Shown in pieces: positions 1-8,573 of a DNA stretch of 64,000 nt; positions within the stretch are counted from its first letter, which is position 1; each line of letters starts with the position of its first letter. This stretch comes from Chitinimonas prasina. GTDB lineage: Bacteria; Pseudomonadota; Gammaproteobacteria; Burkholderiales; Chitinimonadaceae. Below the pieces are notes generated by a model. The model was not told the origin of the DNA. It searched no databases and was given only the letters and a program-made list of their open reading frames with translations. The translations under genes were made by a program, and so were the position numbers. The DNA is taken from the NCBI RefSeq assembly GCF_030160395.1, contig NZ_BSOG01000005.1:221060-285059 (forward strand), in the 5' to 3' direction.

Positions 1-288
1 TGGTGTCGGTGTCGGTGTTGGCGTACTGTTGCAGTTCTCGTTGAACCGCCACAGGGTCGGCGATGCCGCCGGGTTCCAGTTGGCGCCCACAAAGGCAGTA
101 TGGGTCTGCAGTGCGGTGTAGTTCCTGCCCTGATAGCTGGCTTGGCTGTTGGCCGCATAAGTATTGCCCTCGACCCAGCCGGCAGCGCAGCTCGCAGCCC
201 ACGCCGCAGGCGCGTGCAGCAGGCCGGCTGCAGCCAAGCCCAGGGTGACGGCATTCATGCCGAAGAAAGGCTTACGGGGTGTTGTCAT
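1..288 (-). CDS. Secreted CBM5/12 chitin-binding protein, N-terminal part only
   Basis: The gene runs off the left edge, so only 96 N-terminal residues are visible. They comprise a signal peptide ending near ...AAWAA, one CBM5/12-type chitin-binding module (GNTYAANSQASY, then ALQTHTAFVGANWNP, then SPTLW), and the start of a Thr-Pro linker. The ATG at 288 is preceded by GGAG with about 7 nt spacing. The module is closely similar to the first module of the GH18 chitinase at 1462-3345, so the two genes look like paralogues flanking the JmjC gene. The missing part probably carries a catalytic domain, most likely another chitinase; that is inference. Confidence 0.8.
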   Translation of the reverse strand, partial: MTTPRKPFFGMNAVTLGLAAAGLLHAPAAWAASCAAGWVEGNTYAANSQASYQGRNYTALQTHTAFVGANWNPAASPTLWRFNENCNSTPTPTPTP

Positions 289-346
289 GGTCACGCTCCG
301 TCTTAATGGAATGAAGCCCGCCTTGCCTGGCGAGCGACAGCTAGGC

Positions 347-1354
347 TCAAACGCCGTGGTAGCTGTCGTAGAAACTGGAGAAATCGTTGTCCCAGCGGAA
401 ATTGGTGAACGACATGGTGATGCTGGGGCTCAGGCCTTCGACGTAATGCCAGCAGCCCACCGGCAGGAACAAAATCTCGCCGGGCGCCAGCTCCACATCC
501 AGTACCTGGGCATCGCGCATCAACGGAAAGCGCTGGTAATCGATATCGGCGCCATCAACCGGGGTATAGCAATGCAGGTCGTTGTAGATCTGCCCCAGCT
601 CCACGGCGGGCACCAGCCGTATGCGCTTGCGCCCCATCACCTGTGCCATAAAGTTGTTGGTGAGGTCATGATGGAAAGGCGTGCGAGTGCCGCGCGGGCC
701 AAACCAGAAAAAGCCATTGCCCGGCTTGCCGTCCAGGTAAGCGGGCAGTTGCACCACGTCATCCCATAGCTCAGCCAGTGCTTCCTTGTTACGGCCGCTA
801 TTGTTGGCGGTCATGTAGAAATCATTGGTCTGGTCGCTGTTCTGCACCAGGTCCACATAATCGGCAAAGCGCATATTGCGCTTGTGTTTGGGCTGGTTCA
901 CTTCGTAATTGGCGTCCTGATTGCGCCCAAACTGCACCTCCACCTCGCGTTCGCCAAAGCGCTCTCGCAAATAGCCAAAATGCCAGCGCGACATGGCGGG
1001 CCAGTCGTCCATCATGCCGGTGATGATGACGGGACGATTGAGCGCATAGAACTCCTTGAAGAAGGCATCGCCGCTGATCTGGTGTCGACGGGGTACCTCG
1101 TGGGTGCGGCTGTCCAGGCTATTGAGCTTGCGCTGTATGTCCAGCGGCCAAGTGCGCTTTTTCAGACGGTTGCGCAGGCGGGCAGCACCCGCCAGATAGG
1201 GGCTACTGATGGCAGCCTCCAGTTCGAGGCCTGCCTCCTCGGGGCTGATCCCGTTGTCTACCATGGTCTGCAGCAGCACAGCCGGGCTGCTCTCCAGCAA
1301 CAGGTTTTCCGCTATCCAGCGGCGCCATTCATGGTCTACGCGTCGTACTTCCAT
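347..1354 (-). CDS. Cupin-like JmjC-domain protein (Fe(II)/2-oxoglutarate oxygenase family)
   Basis: Predicted cupin_8/JmjC protein of 335 residues (341 if the upstream ATG at 1372 is used). Iron-binding residues are visible: an HxD motif in TPFHHDLTNN and a distal His in PVGCWHYVEGL. The N-terminal ~90 residues are a separate helical region. I prefer the ATG at 1354 because GAGG lies 5 nt upstream, whereas the ATG at 1372 has no spaced Shine-Dalgarno. Family members hydroxylate protein side chains or small molecules using 2-oxoglutarate; the substrate here is unknown. It lies between two chitin-binding secreted protein genes on the same strand, which may be coincidental. Confidence 0.8.
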   Translation of the reverse strand: MEVRRVDHEWRRWIAENLLLESSPAVLLQTMVDNGISPEEAGLELEAAISSPYLAGAARLRNRLKKRTWPLDIQRKLNSLDSRTHEVPRRHQISGDAFFKEFYALNRPVIITGMMDDWPAMSRWHFGYLRERFGEREVEVQFGRNQDANYEVNQPKHKRNMRFADYVDLVQNSDQTNDFYMTANNSGRNKEALAELWDDVVQLPAYLDGKPGNGFFWFGPRGTRTPFHHDLTNNFMAQVMGRKRIRLVPAVELGQIYNDLHCYTPVDGADIDYQRFPLMRDAQVLDVELAPGEILFLPVGCWHYVEGLSPSITMSFTNFRWDNDFSSFYDSYHGV

Positions 1355-1461
1355 TTCATCCTCGCTTGCCATCCTACCCAGGTTCTAAGGGTGCATACCG
1401 CCAGATGGAGCGGAGCACCGTGCTCCTTGCAGCAACGGTGCCCCGCCCTATCCAGCCAGCC

Positions 1462-3345
1462 TTACCTGACCGTGCTCATCTTGGTCATCAGTTCACCATT
1501 GGCTGTATCCCCATCCAGCGACCAGCTCATCATGCCGCCCAAACCCTTGGCCTTGACGTAGTCGATCTTGGTCTGGATGACATCAGGAGTGTCGTAGGAC
1601 CAGAAGTTGGTACCGTCGAACTTCCACGACTGCTTGGTCACTGGGTGGACATAGACATTACCGGGTGCGTTCTTCAGCACCTTGTAGTCCTCTATCCCCG
1701 CCTCGTAGGTACCACGTGCCGCACCGGTAGCCGCTTGGTAGAGGCCGTTGTTGGCATTGGTCACGCCGGTCCAGCCCCGGCCATAAAACGGGATGCCAAT
1801 CACGATCTTGCCCGCAGGCGCACCTGCAGCGAGCAGGCTGTTCACCGCCCCCTCGATGTTGTAGCTGGCGCCCAGGGTAGTCTGTGCATTGGGGCTGGCC
1901 GGGTCATTGCTCAGGTGAGAATGGAAGTCCGTCGGTCCCTTGGCATCCCAGCCGCCGTGGAAGTCGTAGGACATCAGGTTGATCCAGTCCAGATGCTGGC
2001 TGTAGAGGGCCGGCTCGGTCATGTCTATCTTGTCCTTGCCGGCACCTATGGCCACTGTCAGCTTGTACGGCTTGCCAGTAGTGGCCGTCAGCGCATTCAG
2101 CTGGGTACGGAACTCCTTCAGCAGCAAGGTGAAGTTCTGCTTGTCGGCCGGGCTGACGGTGTTGTAGCCAAAGCCCTGCACGCCCGGGAATTCCCAATCG
2201 ATATCGATGCCATCAAACAGCCCGGCTGCTGCACCCGTACCGCCCGCACCGTCATAGACCGGCAGATTGCCCTTGATGTAGACGTCCACACAGCTCTTCA
2301 CCAGTTGCTTGCGCAGCGTATCGTTGGCCGATGCTGCCGAGAACCACTTGGACCACGACCAGCCACCTAGCGAGATAAAGGCCTTGATACCGGGATACTT
2401 GGCCTTGAGCCGCTTGATCTGGCCAAAGTTGCCACGCAGCGGGCTATCCCATTTGTCGGCCACGCCATCAACCGAGGTAGCGGCATCGAAGGACTTGCTG
2501 TAGTCGGCAAACGGATCGCCGCCATCCCCATTGCCCGACTCGGTGCGGTACTGGATATCGCACTCGTAACCACCGTTCTTCTGGTAGACATTGCCGAAGG
2601 CATAGTTGAGGAAGGTCAGCTTGGCTGCCGAGCCCGAGGTCTCGATATTCTTGACTTGGTAGTTACGCCCATAGATACCCCATTGCGCGAAATACGACCC
2701 GACCTGACGTGCGGTGGGGGTTGGCGTCGGGGTTGGCGTCGGGGTTGGTGTCGGTGTCGGTGTCGGCGTTGGTGTCGGCGTTGGCGTTGGCGTTGGCGTT
2801 GGCGTTGGCGTTGGCGTTGGCGTCGGGGTGGGCGTGGTGCAAGCGTTCAGGTCTGTCCAGGGCTTGCCGCTGCCGGTATTGGCCGACGGTGCCTCACCCA
2901 TGGTCCACCACTTGGCCTCGTAGTTGCGGCCGTTGTAAGTCACGCGCTGGCCGGTGGTGTAGGCCGTGCTGGCATTCCAGGCGACAAAGCAACTTACCGG
3001 TGTCGGTGTAGGAGTCGGTGTAGGAGTCGGTGTGGGGGTCGGCGTTGGAGTTGGGGTAGGTGTCGGCGTAGGGGTGCCGCTGCAGTTCTCGACGAAGCCC
3101 CACAGGGTCGGCGTCGAGGCAGGATTCCAGTTGGCGCCCACGTGGGCGGTATGGGTCTGCAGCGCCTTGTAATTCTTGCTGGTATACGAGGCCAGGGTAT
3201 TGGTGGCGTAGGTATTGCCTTCGGCCCATGGAGCGGCGCAGGTAGCAGCCAGCACATTCGGGGCATACAGCAACCCGGCGGTAGCCAGGCTGACGGTGAC
3301 AGAACGCAACGCGAAGCGACGGGCCAAGCTTTGGGTACGGTTCAT
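1462..3345 (-). CDS. Secreted GH18 chitinase with two CBM5/12 modules
   Basis: Endo-type chitinase of 627 residues that hydrolyses beta-1,4-GlcNAc linkages outside the cell. Domain order: signal peptide (1-33), CBM5/12 (about 34-90), Thr-Pro linker, second CBM5/12 (about 117-168), longer Thr-Pro linker (about 171-211), GH18 barrel (about 214-627). The GH18 signature DGIDIDWE sits at about 378-385, with Glu385 as the acid/base, and SLGGWSWS marks strand 3. The enzyme appears complete. The two linkers are encoded by 6-bp-period tandem repeats and could vary in length between strains. A candidate promoter lies at 3532-3559. Confidence 0.95.
   Translation of the reverse strand: MNRTQSLARRFALRSVTVSLATAGLLYAPNVLAATCAAPWAEGNTYATNTLASYTSKNYKALQTHTAHVGANWNPASTPTLWGFVENCSGTPTPTPTPTPTPTPTPTPTPTPTPTPVSCFVAWNASTAYTTGQRVTYNGRNYEAKWWTMGEAPSANTGSGKPWTDLNACTTPTPTPTPTPTPTPTPTPTPTPTPTPTPTPTPTPTPTPTPTARQVGSYFAQWGIYGRNYQVKNIETSGSAAKLTFLNYAFGNVYQKNGGYECDIQYRTESGNGDGGDPFADYSKSFDAATSVDGVADKWDSPLRGNFGQIKRLKAKYPGIKAFISLGGWSWSKWFSAASANDTLRKQLVKSCVDVYIKGNLPVYDGAGGTGAAAGLFDGIDIDWEFPGVQGFGYNTVSPADKQNFTLLLKEFRTQLNALTATTGKPYKLTVAIGAGKDKIDMTEPALYSQHLDWINLMSYDFHGGWDAKGPTDFHSHLSNDPASPNAQTTLGASYNIEGAVNSLLAAGAPAGKIVIGIPFYGRGWTGVTNANNGLYQAATGAARGTYEAGIEDYKVLKNAPGNVYVHPVTKQSWKFDGTNFWSYDTPDVIQTKIDYVKAKGLGGMMSWSLDGDTANGELMTKMSTVR
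2712..2835. repeat. 6-bp-period tandem repeat encoding a Thr-Pro linker
   Basis: Tandem GG(T/C)GT(N)-type hexamers on the plus strand encode the (TP)n linker between the second chitin-binding module and the GH18 domain of the minus-strand chitinase. Third-position variation (GTC, GTT, GGG) shows it is not a perfect microsatellite. Its unit cannot break the frame on slippage because it is a multiple of three. Confidence 0.85.
2998..3079. repeat. Second 6-bp-period Thr-Pro linker repeat
   Basis: Shorter copy of the same kind of hexamer tract, coding for the (TP)n linker between the two CBM5/12 modules of the chitinase. A similar tract begins at the left edge of the window (about 1-35) in the truncated paralogue. 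Confidence 0.8.
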
Positions 3346-3531
3346 GCGGTTAACTCCATCCGAGAGTTGGAAGTAAGGTGAGGTAACCGGATGCTTCGCC
3401 CGGCTCGGTTATCGTTTGCCATCGCCCCTCACCGTCAGGCAATGCAAAGTACAGCCATACCACCACATAAGACCGGTATTACTCAAACATCTCAAATTGG
3501 TCGCTTGTGGTTCTAATCTGGTATTCACGAA

Positions 3532-3559
3532 AATATGACGTAGTTATGAAGAATGTCAA
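3532..3559 (-). promoter_or_regulatory. Candidate sigma-70 promoter of the chitinase
   Basis: On the minus strand a perfect -35 TTGACA (3559-3554) is followed after 16 nt by CATATT (3537-3532), 4/6 to the -10 consensus. It lies about 190 nt upstream of the chitinase ATG, so the leader would be long. No operator was recognised. Confidence 0.4.
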
Positions 3560-3609
3560 TCCGATTTTCTATATTCCAAGCCGATGCAGCCGGATGGCAT
3601 AAATAGAAC

Positions 3610-3641
3610 AAAAAATAAGCAAGCCTGATACAGCAAGGCTT
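3610..3641 (-). terminator. Candidate rho-independent terminator after the orphan SBP
   Basis: Read on the minus strand: AAGCCT / AGGCTT arms around a short loop, followed by GCTTATTTTTTG. It lies about 140 nt beyond the stop codon at 3781. The stem is short (6 bp), so confidence is moderate. Confidence 0.45.
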
Positions 3642-3780
3642 ACAGGGTCATAGACCGGGGGAGTACAGATGCCAGCGTGGTGGCAGAGAGAAGTGGTCTG
3701 TTGCGGTTCAGCTACGCAAACGGCCAGTAGGTGCGGGGATTGAATTAGTACGCAATGTATTGCTACTGGAACATAACCAC

Positions 3781-4938
3781 TTACTGACCACGATCATGGC
3801 GTACTTCGTGGCCGGAGGATGGTGTCGGAACGGGAACATGCCTCACCACTGGGGAGTCTTCACGCCTTCTGCTACGCATGGCTTGGTCTGACATGGCCTT
3901 CATCAAGTTGTCCGACAACTTGGCATAAGGAGGCCAGAAGCGGTCCTGCCGGAAGAAATCCGGGTTGCCATCCAGCAAGGGATTCTTCACTGTCTTTGTC
4001 ACTGCCACCATACTAAGTCGCTCAACCACGCCGCGTTGCACCGCATCTGACAACATGTAGTCGATGAAGATGTAAGCCGCTTCCAGCTTGGCACCAGAGA
4101 CTTCGCGCGCGATGTTCATGGTATCCAACCAGACAGTATTGCCTTCCTCGAAAGGTACCAGAACCCAATGCCTGCCTAGGCTACGCTGGCGGGCGATCTC
4201 GGGCCCATAGCTTGCCACCAGCAGATCTTGCGCCGAAAACTGAGGTGCAACTGTCCAGAATGTACTCACCTGTTGGTAGAGCGCATCCAGGAAACGTTTA
4301 GCCGGGCTGTCCAGTAGTTGCAGCTTTGCTTGCTGCCGACTGTTGGACTGCACCAAGCTGTCCAACAGAAATGGGGGCTCGCCGACAGCCATATAGGCCA
4401 GCGCAACATTCGGTTGCACCTGACCACTGGTCAGCGAGATCTTGCCTCTCCAGCGCTCATCCAAGAGCTCGTTCAGGCGACGAGGTAGCTCTTCTGGCTT
4501 GAGCTTGTCCATATTGGCCCAGATGCCGTATGCCCCGCCGCCAAAAGGCACATACAACAGCTTTTCACCTGCCTTTCCCATGGGCAAGTCAGCTAGTTCG
4601 GGTCTTACACGAGCGAAGTTTGGTATGCGACGTGTATCAATAGCTTGAAGCAGACGGGCTCCTCGCCCTTCCTGCATCTGAATGTAGTTAAGCGTGAAGA
4701 AACTAAGGTCAGCTTGATGCCAGCGCATGACTTCAAACATCTGCTCTGGGCCCACCGCAAAAGGCTGGATGATCTCTGCGCGCACATCCAGGTTTCGCTC
4801 CTGTAACAGCCGATTAACCTGGGCCAGATCATCTACTGTCACATAGCCTTGCCACGTAAAGATACGCAGCACTTCCCCTGCCTGCACCGAACCTGCTAGG
4901 CAAAACCAGGCCCAAACAACGATAACCATGCGGTGCAT
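3781..4938 (-). CDS. Orphan PotD/PotF-type periplasmic substrate-binding protein
   Basis: Periplasmic binding protein of 385 residues with a signal peptide of about 20 residues (hydrophobic VIVVWAWFCLAG, then SVQA). The mature start (EVLRIFTWQGYVT) resembles the LNIYNWNDYI opening of polyamine-binding proteins, and YGIWANMDKL and WLDTMNIA match the same fold. The ATG at 4938 has GGGAGG 6 nt upstream. It is co-oriented with, but separated from, the potFGHI transport genes by a strong terminator (5267-5301), so it is probably a separate transcription unit. It differs clearly from the PotF at 8574-9671. It may bind a different polyamine or act as a sensor component; the ligand is not known. Confidence 0.75.
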   Translation of the reverse strand: MHRMVIVVWAWFCLAGSVQAGEVLRIFTWQGYVTVDDLAQVNRLLQERNLDVRAEIIQPFAVGPEQMFEVMRWHQADLSFFTLNYIQMQEGRGARLLQAIDTRRIPNFARVRPELADLPMGKAGEKLLYVPFGGGAYGIWANMDKLKPEELPRRLNELLDERWRGKISLTSGQVQPNVALAYMAVGEPPFLLDSLVQSNSRQQAKLQLLDSPAKRFLDALYQQVSTFWTVAPQFSAQDLLVASYGPEIARQRSLGRHWVLVPFEEGNTVWLDTMNIAREVSGAKLEAAYIFIDYMLSDAVQRGVVERLSMVAVTKTVKNPLLDGNPDFFRQDRFWPPYAKLSDNLMKAMSDQAMRSRRREDSPVVRHVPVPTPSSGHEVRHDRGQ

Positions 4939-5266
4939 GCAGATACCTCCCGGCTGCTATAGCCGCTGCGTCACAGGCCACACCTAGCTTCCTAAATAGG
5001 GGAAGCCAACCGTTGAATCCGGCCAGCGTATAGTACAGCGTAGTCACAAAAGGTCATAAGGCAACCCATTCGGCCATTTAGCTTGACCTGAACCGTCCAT
5101 TCGGCCGCGCACCCGTTGGCCTTCCAGTGCCTTGCACTTGCCGCTCTCGATAACGGCAACCAAGCGTTGCGCATCGGCTACGAACGTAGGTACACACTAC
5201 GCCTTACTCAGGCGGGCATATGCATGGATTTAGCTTTGTGCAGCGGTTTTGTGCGTGGCTCCCAGC

Positions 5267-5301
5267 AAAAAAATGCCAGTCAGCGTTCACTGACTGGCAT
5301 T
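5267..5301 (-). terminator. Rho-independent terminator of the polyamine operon
   Basis: Perfect 12-bp inverted repeat AATGCCAGTCAG (5272-5283) and CTGACTGGCATT (5290-5301) with a 6-nt loop. On the minus strand it is followed immediately by a run of seven T residues (A5267-A5273). This is a textbook intrinsic terminator for transcripts coming from potI. Confidence 0.9.
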
Positions 5302-5351
5302 GGTCTTAAGGAGCGGCACGCTTGCAGGGAAGCAAGCTAAGGCAGGGCACC

Positions 5352-5398
5352 GAGCCTGTTCAAGGTCTTTTTGCCGCAATCAGCCCTTGAATGGCTCT
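5352..5398. repeat. Degenerate copy of the AGAGCCTGTTCAC hairpin element
   Basis: GAGCCTGTTCAAGG on the left and CCTTGAATGGCTC on the right can pair with one bulge. Compared with the copies at 8509-8561 and 19722-19775, both arms have changed from CACGAT/ATCGTG to CAAGG/CCTTG, preserving pairing. It starts 7 nt downstream of the potI stop codon. Confidence 0.5.
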
Positions 5399-5405
5399 AG
5401 CAGCT

Positions 5406-6296
5406 TTACTCCGTCTTGCCGGCAAACGCCGCCTGCATGGCGCGATCACGCTTGGCCTGGGCTGATAGCATCAGGCGGTTGGAGATCACCACAAAGACGG
5501 TGACGATGACGATCACCACAGTAGCCAGCGCATTCACTTCCGGCGTAGGGCCGATACGCACCGAGGAGAAGATCCACTGCGGCAAGGTGGTCGAACCCGG
5601 GCCGGACAGGAAGGCCGTCAGCACATAGTCATCCAGCGACAGGGTGAAACTCAGCAACCAACCGGACACCAGTGCCGGCGCAATCACCGGTATGGTGATG
5701 ACGAAGAACACCTTGAACGGGTGGCAACCGAGGTCCATTGCAGCGTCTTCCAGCGAGCGATCCAGCTCCTTCAGTCGTGCCTGCACCAGTACCGCCACAT
5801 AGGCCATGCACAGCGTGGTATGGCCTATCCAGATGGTGATCATCCCCCGCTCGCCAAACGCCCAGCAACCCAAGCGGGTGAACAGGCCACCCGGATCATC
5901 GGCCGAGCAACCCAGGCTGGACTGCAGGGAGACGAACAGCAGTAGCATGGACAAACCCACGATCACTTCGGGCATCACCATGGGTGCGGTAGTCAGGCCT
6001 GCAAACAATGAGTGCCCGCGGAAGGCGCCGAAACGAGCCAGTACAAAGCCGGCCACCGTGCCCAGCACCACCGCCAGGGTGGCGGCAAGGAAGGCAATCT
6101 TGAAGCTCAGGCCAGCAGCCGCGAGCAGGTCGTCGTTGTTGAACATCTCGCCATACCACTTGAGCGAGAAGCCACCCCACACCGTGACCAGACGTGATTC
6201 ATTAAAGGAGTAGATGATCAGGCTGGCGATGGGCGCATACAGAAAGAAAAAGCCCAGCAGCATGAACAGCTTGTTGGCAGTTGGCATCTTGTTCAT
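5406..6296 (-). CDS. potI: Putrescine/spermidine ABC transporter permease (PotI/PotC type)
   Basis: Inner-membrane permease of 296 residues, second of the two channel subunits. About six membrane segments are visible, starting with LFMLLGFFFLYAPIASLIIYSF. The EAA loop that docks on the ATPase is present (SLEDAAMDLGCHPFKVFF). Its start overlaps the stop of the preceding permease gene by ATGA (6293-6296), indicating translational coupling. It is the last gene of the operon and is followed by a hairpin element and a strong terminator. The substrate, probably putrescine, is inferred from PotF and the catabolic genes upstream. Confidence 0.92.
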   Translation of the reverse strand: MNKMPTANKLFMLLGFFFLYAPIASLIIYSFNESRLVTVWGGFSLKWYGEMFNNDDLLAAAGLSFKIAFLAATLAVVLGTVAGFVLARFGAFRGHSLFAGLTTAPMVMPEVIVGLSMLLLFVSLQSSLGCSADDPGGLFTRLGCWAFGERGMITIWIGHTTLCMAYVAVLVQARLKELDRSLEDAAMDLGCHPFKVFFVITIPVIAPALVSGWLLSFTLSLDDYVLTAFLSGPGSTTLPQWIFSSVRIGPTPEVNALATVVIVIVTVFVVISNRLMLSAQAKRDRAMQAAFAGKTE

Positions 6297-7264
6297 TGCG
6301 CAGCCTCCTGCTGTTTCTGCTCAAAGCGATGGAACCAGATGATGGGTGCGATCAGCAGCGCCAGCATCACCACGGCCACGGCGGCGGCCTGCGGCCAATC
6401 AAGGTTGGCGCCGAAGTCATCCATCAGCTTGTTGCCGATGAAGACCACATCACCGCCCCCCAACAGCGCCGGTATCACATACTCACCCACGGCCGGGATG
6501 AACACCATCATGCAGCCGGCGATGATGCCGGCCTTGGACAGCGGCAAGGTGATGCGGAAGAAGGTAGTGACCTTGCTCGCCCCCAGATCGGCAGCCGCCT
6601 CGAACAGGCGGCCATCCAGCTTCACCAAGGTGGAGTACAGCGGCAATATCATGAACGGCAGGTAGTTGTAGACCATGCCTATCACCACCGAGAACGGTGT
6701 GTAGAGCATTTCCAGCGGTGCATCGATCAGCCCCATGGACATCAGCACATTGTTGATGACGCCATTGGGCTTGAGTATGCCTATCCAGGCATAGACCCGC
6801 AGCAGGAAGGAGGTCCAGAACGGAATCATCACCAGCATCAGCAAGGTGTTGCGGGTAGCCTCGTTGGCGCGGGCAATGTTATAGGCCAGCGGGTAGCCTA
6901 TCAGCAGCGTCAGCAGCATGGTGTAGAGCGCCAGCTTGATGGCATTGCCATAGGCCACCACGTACTGGCTCTCTTCCTTCGCTTGCTCCCAGGTGGTTTC
7001 CGGGTCGAACAGCGAGTGATAGAACGCCTTGCCCTCGTCCAGGATGGTGCTGTACTTGGTGGTATCCAGCACGATGGTGGTGGTGTTTTCCTCCTGGGTC
7101 ACCAGGGGGGTGTAGGGTGGTTGCGCAATGTCGGGCTGGGCGAAGCTGATCTTCAGCACAAAGAAGAACGGCAGCGCAAAGAAGAACAGCAGCCAGAAAT
7201 ACGGTAGCGCAATCACGCCGGTGCGGCCCGAGGGCAGCCAGCGATGCAAGAGGGATTTGATCAT
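6293..7264 (-). CDS. potH: Putrescine/spermidine ABC transporter permease (PotH/PotB type)
   Basis: Inner-membrane permease of 323 residues. It has an N-terminal membrane segment (YFWLLFFFALPFFFVLKISF), a periplasmic stretch, then further membrane helices, with the EAA loop at LFEAAADLGASKVTTFF. It overlaps both neighbours by ATGA (7261-7264 with potG, 6293-6296 with potI), so potGHI are translationally coupled. It pairs with PotI to form the channel fed by PotF. Confidence 0.92.
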   Translation of the reverse strand: MIKSLLHRWLPSGRTGVIALPYFWLLFFFALPFFFVLKISFAQPDIAQPPYTPLVTQEENTTTIVLDTTKYSTILDEGKAFYHSLFDPETTWEQAKEESQYVVAYGNAIKLALYTMLLTLLIGYPLAYNIARANEATRNTLLMLVMIPFWTSFLLRVYAWIGILKPNGVINNVLMSMGLIDAPLEMLYTPFSVVIGMVYNYLPFMILPLYSTLVKLDGRLFEAAADLGASKVTTFFRITLPLSKAGIIAGCMMVFIPAVGEYVIPALLGGGDVVFIGNKLMDDFGANLDWPQAAAVAVVMLALLIAPIIWFHRFEQKQQEAAQ

Positions 7265-8382
7265 GATGTCAGCACCACACCTGCGTCATCCCCCCACTTC
7301 ACCACCACGTCTTCATTCCAGGTAGCCGGTTTTTCGCTGCCCCAGACATTGGACGGCACATTGGCCATGACGATGCGGCCGGAGGCCAGCTTGACGTGGT
7401 AGACCGAGTGGGAGCCCAGATACGCCACATCGTGTACCTTGCCCTCAGCCCAGTTGTATTGCGCATCCGGTTTCTCCCGGCACAGCACGACGTCTTCCGG
7501 GCGGACCGAATACCACACAGTCATGCCCTTGGGGCCGGTAATGCCGTGGTCCACATAGATACCGCGTGCCAGCTCAGGGCTTTCGATGACGATATGGTCG
7601 GGCTCATCTACCGACAGCCGGCCTTCGAAGATATTGGTGGAGCCAATGAACTCGGCGGTAAAGCGGCAGCTCGGGTACTCGTAGATCTCACGCGGGCCGC
7701 CCACCTGCATCAGCTTGCCTTCGCTCATGATGGCGATACGGCTGGCCATGGTCATGGCCTCTTCCTGGTCGTGGGTCACCATGATGCAGGTCACGCCTAC
7801 GGTCTCGATCACATTGACCAGTTCAAACTGGGTCTGTACCCGCAGTTTCTTGTCCAGGGCACCCAAGGGCTCATCCAGCAGCAGCAGCTTGGGCCGCTTG
7901 GCCAGCGAACGGGCCAGTGCCACCCGTTGCTGCTGGCCGCCCGACAGCTGGTGCGGCTTGCGCTTGGCGTACTTGCGCATCTGCACCAGGTCCAGCATCT
8001 TGCCTACCCGGTCTATGATCTCATCCTTGGGCAGCTTGTCCTGCTTGAGGCCAAAGGCAATGTTCTGCTCCACCGTCATGTGCGGAAACAGCGCATAGCT
8101 CTGGAACATCATGTTCACTGGCCGCACATAAGGCTGCAGGTCAGTGATGTCCTGGCCATCCAGGATGATGCGGCCTTCGGTGGGATGCTCCATGCCCGCC
8201 AGCATACGCAGCAGGGTGGACTTGCCTGAGCCCGAGCTACCCAGCAGGGCAAATATCTCGTTCTTGGGGATGACCAGATCCACATCGTCAACCGCATAGA
8301 AATCACCGAATTTCTTGGTGACGCCCTTGATCTCAAGGTAGTGCTGCTTGTTGTCGCCTGCTGCGACTTCCGTTACCGCCAC
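7261..8382 (-). CDS. potG: Polyamine ABC transporter ATP-binding protein
   Basis: ATPase subunit of the polyamine importer, 373 residues from the preferred GTG. Walker A is GSSGSGKST, the signature LSGGQQQRVALARSLA, Walker B LLLLDEPLGALD, and the H-loop VTHDQEEA. A C-terminal TOBE-like regulatory region follows. A TTG in frame at 8400 would give 379 residues, but GGAG at 8394-8391 is placed 8 nt before the GTG at 8382, which supports that start. A terminator-like hairpin and an inverted repeat lie between it and potF, so it may receive reduced readthrough. Confidence 0.93.
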   Translation of the reverse strand: MAVTEVAAGDNKQHYLEIKGVTKKFGDFYAVDDVDLVIPKNEIFALLGSSGSGKSTLLRMLAGMEHPTEGRIILDGQDITDLQPYVRPVNMMFQSYALFPHMTVEQNIAFGLKQDKLPKDEIIDRVGKMLDLVQMRKYAKRKPHQLSGGQQQRVALARSLAKRPKLLLLDEPLGALDKKLRVQTQFELVNVIETVGVTCIMVTHDQEEAMTMASRIAIMSEGKLMQVGGPREIYEYPSCRFTAEFIGSTNIFEGRLSVDEPDHIVIESPELARGIYVDHGITGPKGMTVWYSVRPEDVVLCREKPDAQYNWAEGKVHDVAYLGSHSVYHVKLASGRIVMANVPSNVWGSEKPATWNEDVVVKWGDDAGVVLTS

Positions 8383-8413
8383 GATAGAAACTCCATACAA
8401 GGTTTGGTCATTG

Positions 8414-8457
8414 CCAAATCAAACGCGCAACGCCATCGGCACGTGCGTTTGATTTGG
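8414..8457. repeat. Perfect 13-bp inverted repeat in the potF-potG gap
   Basis: CCAAATCAAACGC (8414-8426) and GCGTTTGATTTGG (8445-8457) are perfectly complementary around an 18-nt loop. It lies 32 nt upstream of the potG GTG on the minus strand, downstream of the candidate terminator. There is no T run. It may stabilise the processed potGHI mRNA 5' end or be an operator; neither is shown. Confidence 0.7.
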
Positions 8458-8477
8458 AAACGAGGGCATATCTTCGC

Positions 8478-8505
8478 AAAAAAGGCCGACCTTTTGTGAT
8501 CGGCC
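8478..8505 (-). terminator. Intra-operon terminator/attenuator after potF
   Basis: Minus strand: GGCCGA (8505-8500), 10-nt loop, TCGGCC (8489-8484), then six T residues (8483-8478). It could partly terminate potF transcripts so that the binding protein is made in excess over the membrane subunits, a common arrangement in ABC importers. Confidence 0.6.
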
Positions 8506-8508
8506 CTT

Positions 8509-8561
8509 AGAGCCTGTTCACGATCTTTCGCTCCGGGGTGAAAAAATCGTGAACAGGCTCT
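8509..8561. repeat. AGAGCCTGTTCAC hairpin element, intact copy
   Basis: Perfect 16-bp inverted repeat AGAGCCTGTTCACGAT (8509-8524) and its complement (8546-8561) with a 21-nt loop containing GGTGAAAAAATC. It lies 12 nt downstream of the potF stop codon. A second copy with nearly the same loop is at 19722-19775, and a degenerate one at 5352-5398. It resembles a short MITE/REP-type dispersed hairpin. Confidence 0.8.
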
Positions 8562-8573
8562 TAGACTGTCAGC

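Larger units (their letters stand above)
3346..3780. other. Intergenic region: chitinase promoter side and SBP terminator
   Basis: This 435-bp gap is noticeably more AT-rich than the flanking genes. It contains a plausible minus-strand sigma-70 promoter for the chitinase and, nearer 3610-3641, a hairpin with a T run (minus strand) that could end the SBP transcript. No credible ORF or RNA gene was seen. Confidence 0.6.
4939..5405. other. Intergenic region downstream of potI
   Basis: A 467-bp gap with three recognisable items: a degenerate copy of the AGAGCCTGTTCAC hairpin element (5352-5398), a strong minus-strand terminator (5267-5301) ending the pot operon, and the GGGAGG ribosome-binding site of the downstream SBP gene. 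A promoter for that SBP must lie here but no convincing -35/-10 pair was found. No ORF was supported. Confidence 0.6.

Noticed and set aside
1412-1426. GGAGCACCGTGCTCC hairpin between chitinase and JmjC genes
   Set aside because: Short perfect stem but no T run and no loop of usable size; probably chance in GC-rich DNA.
2712-3079. CRISPR-like or minisatellite array
   Set aside because: The hexamer period and Thr-Pro coding in frame show it is a protein linker repeat; there are no repeat-spacer units.
3361-3540. Possible small RNA or riboswitch in the chitinase leader
   Set aside because: The predicted leader is long, but no conserved riboswitch motif or stable structure could be identified by eye.
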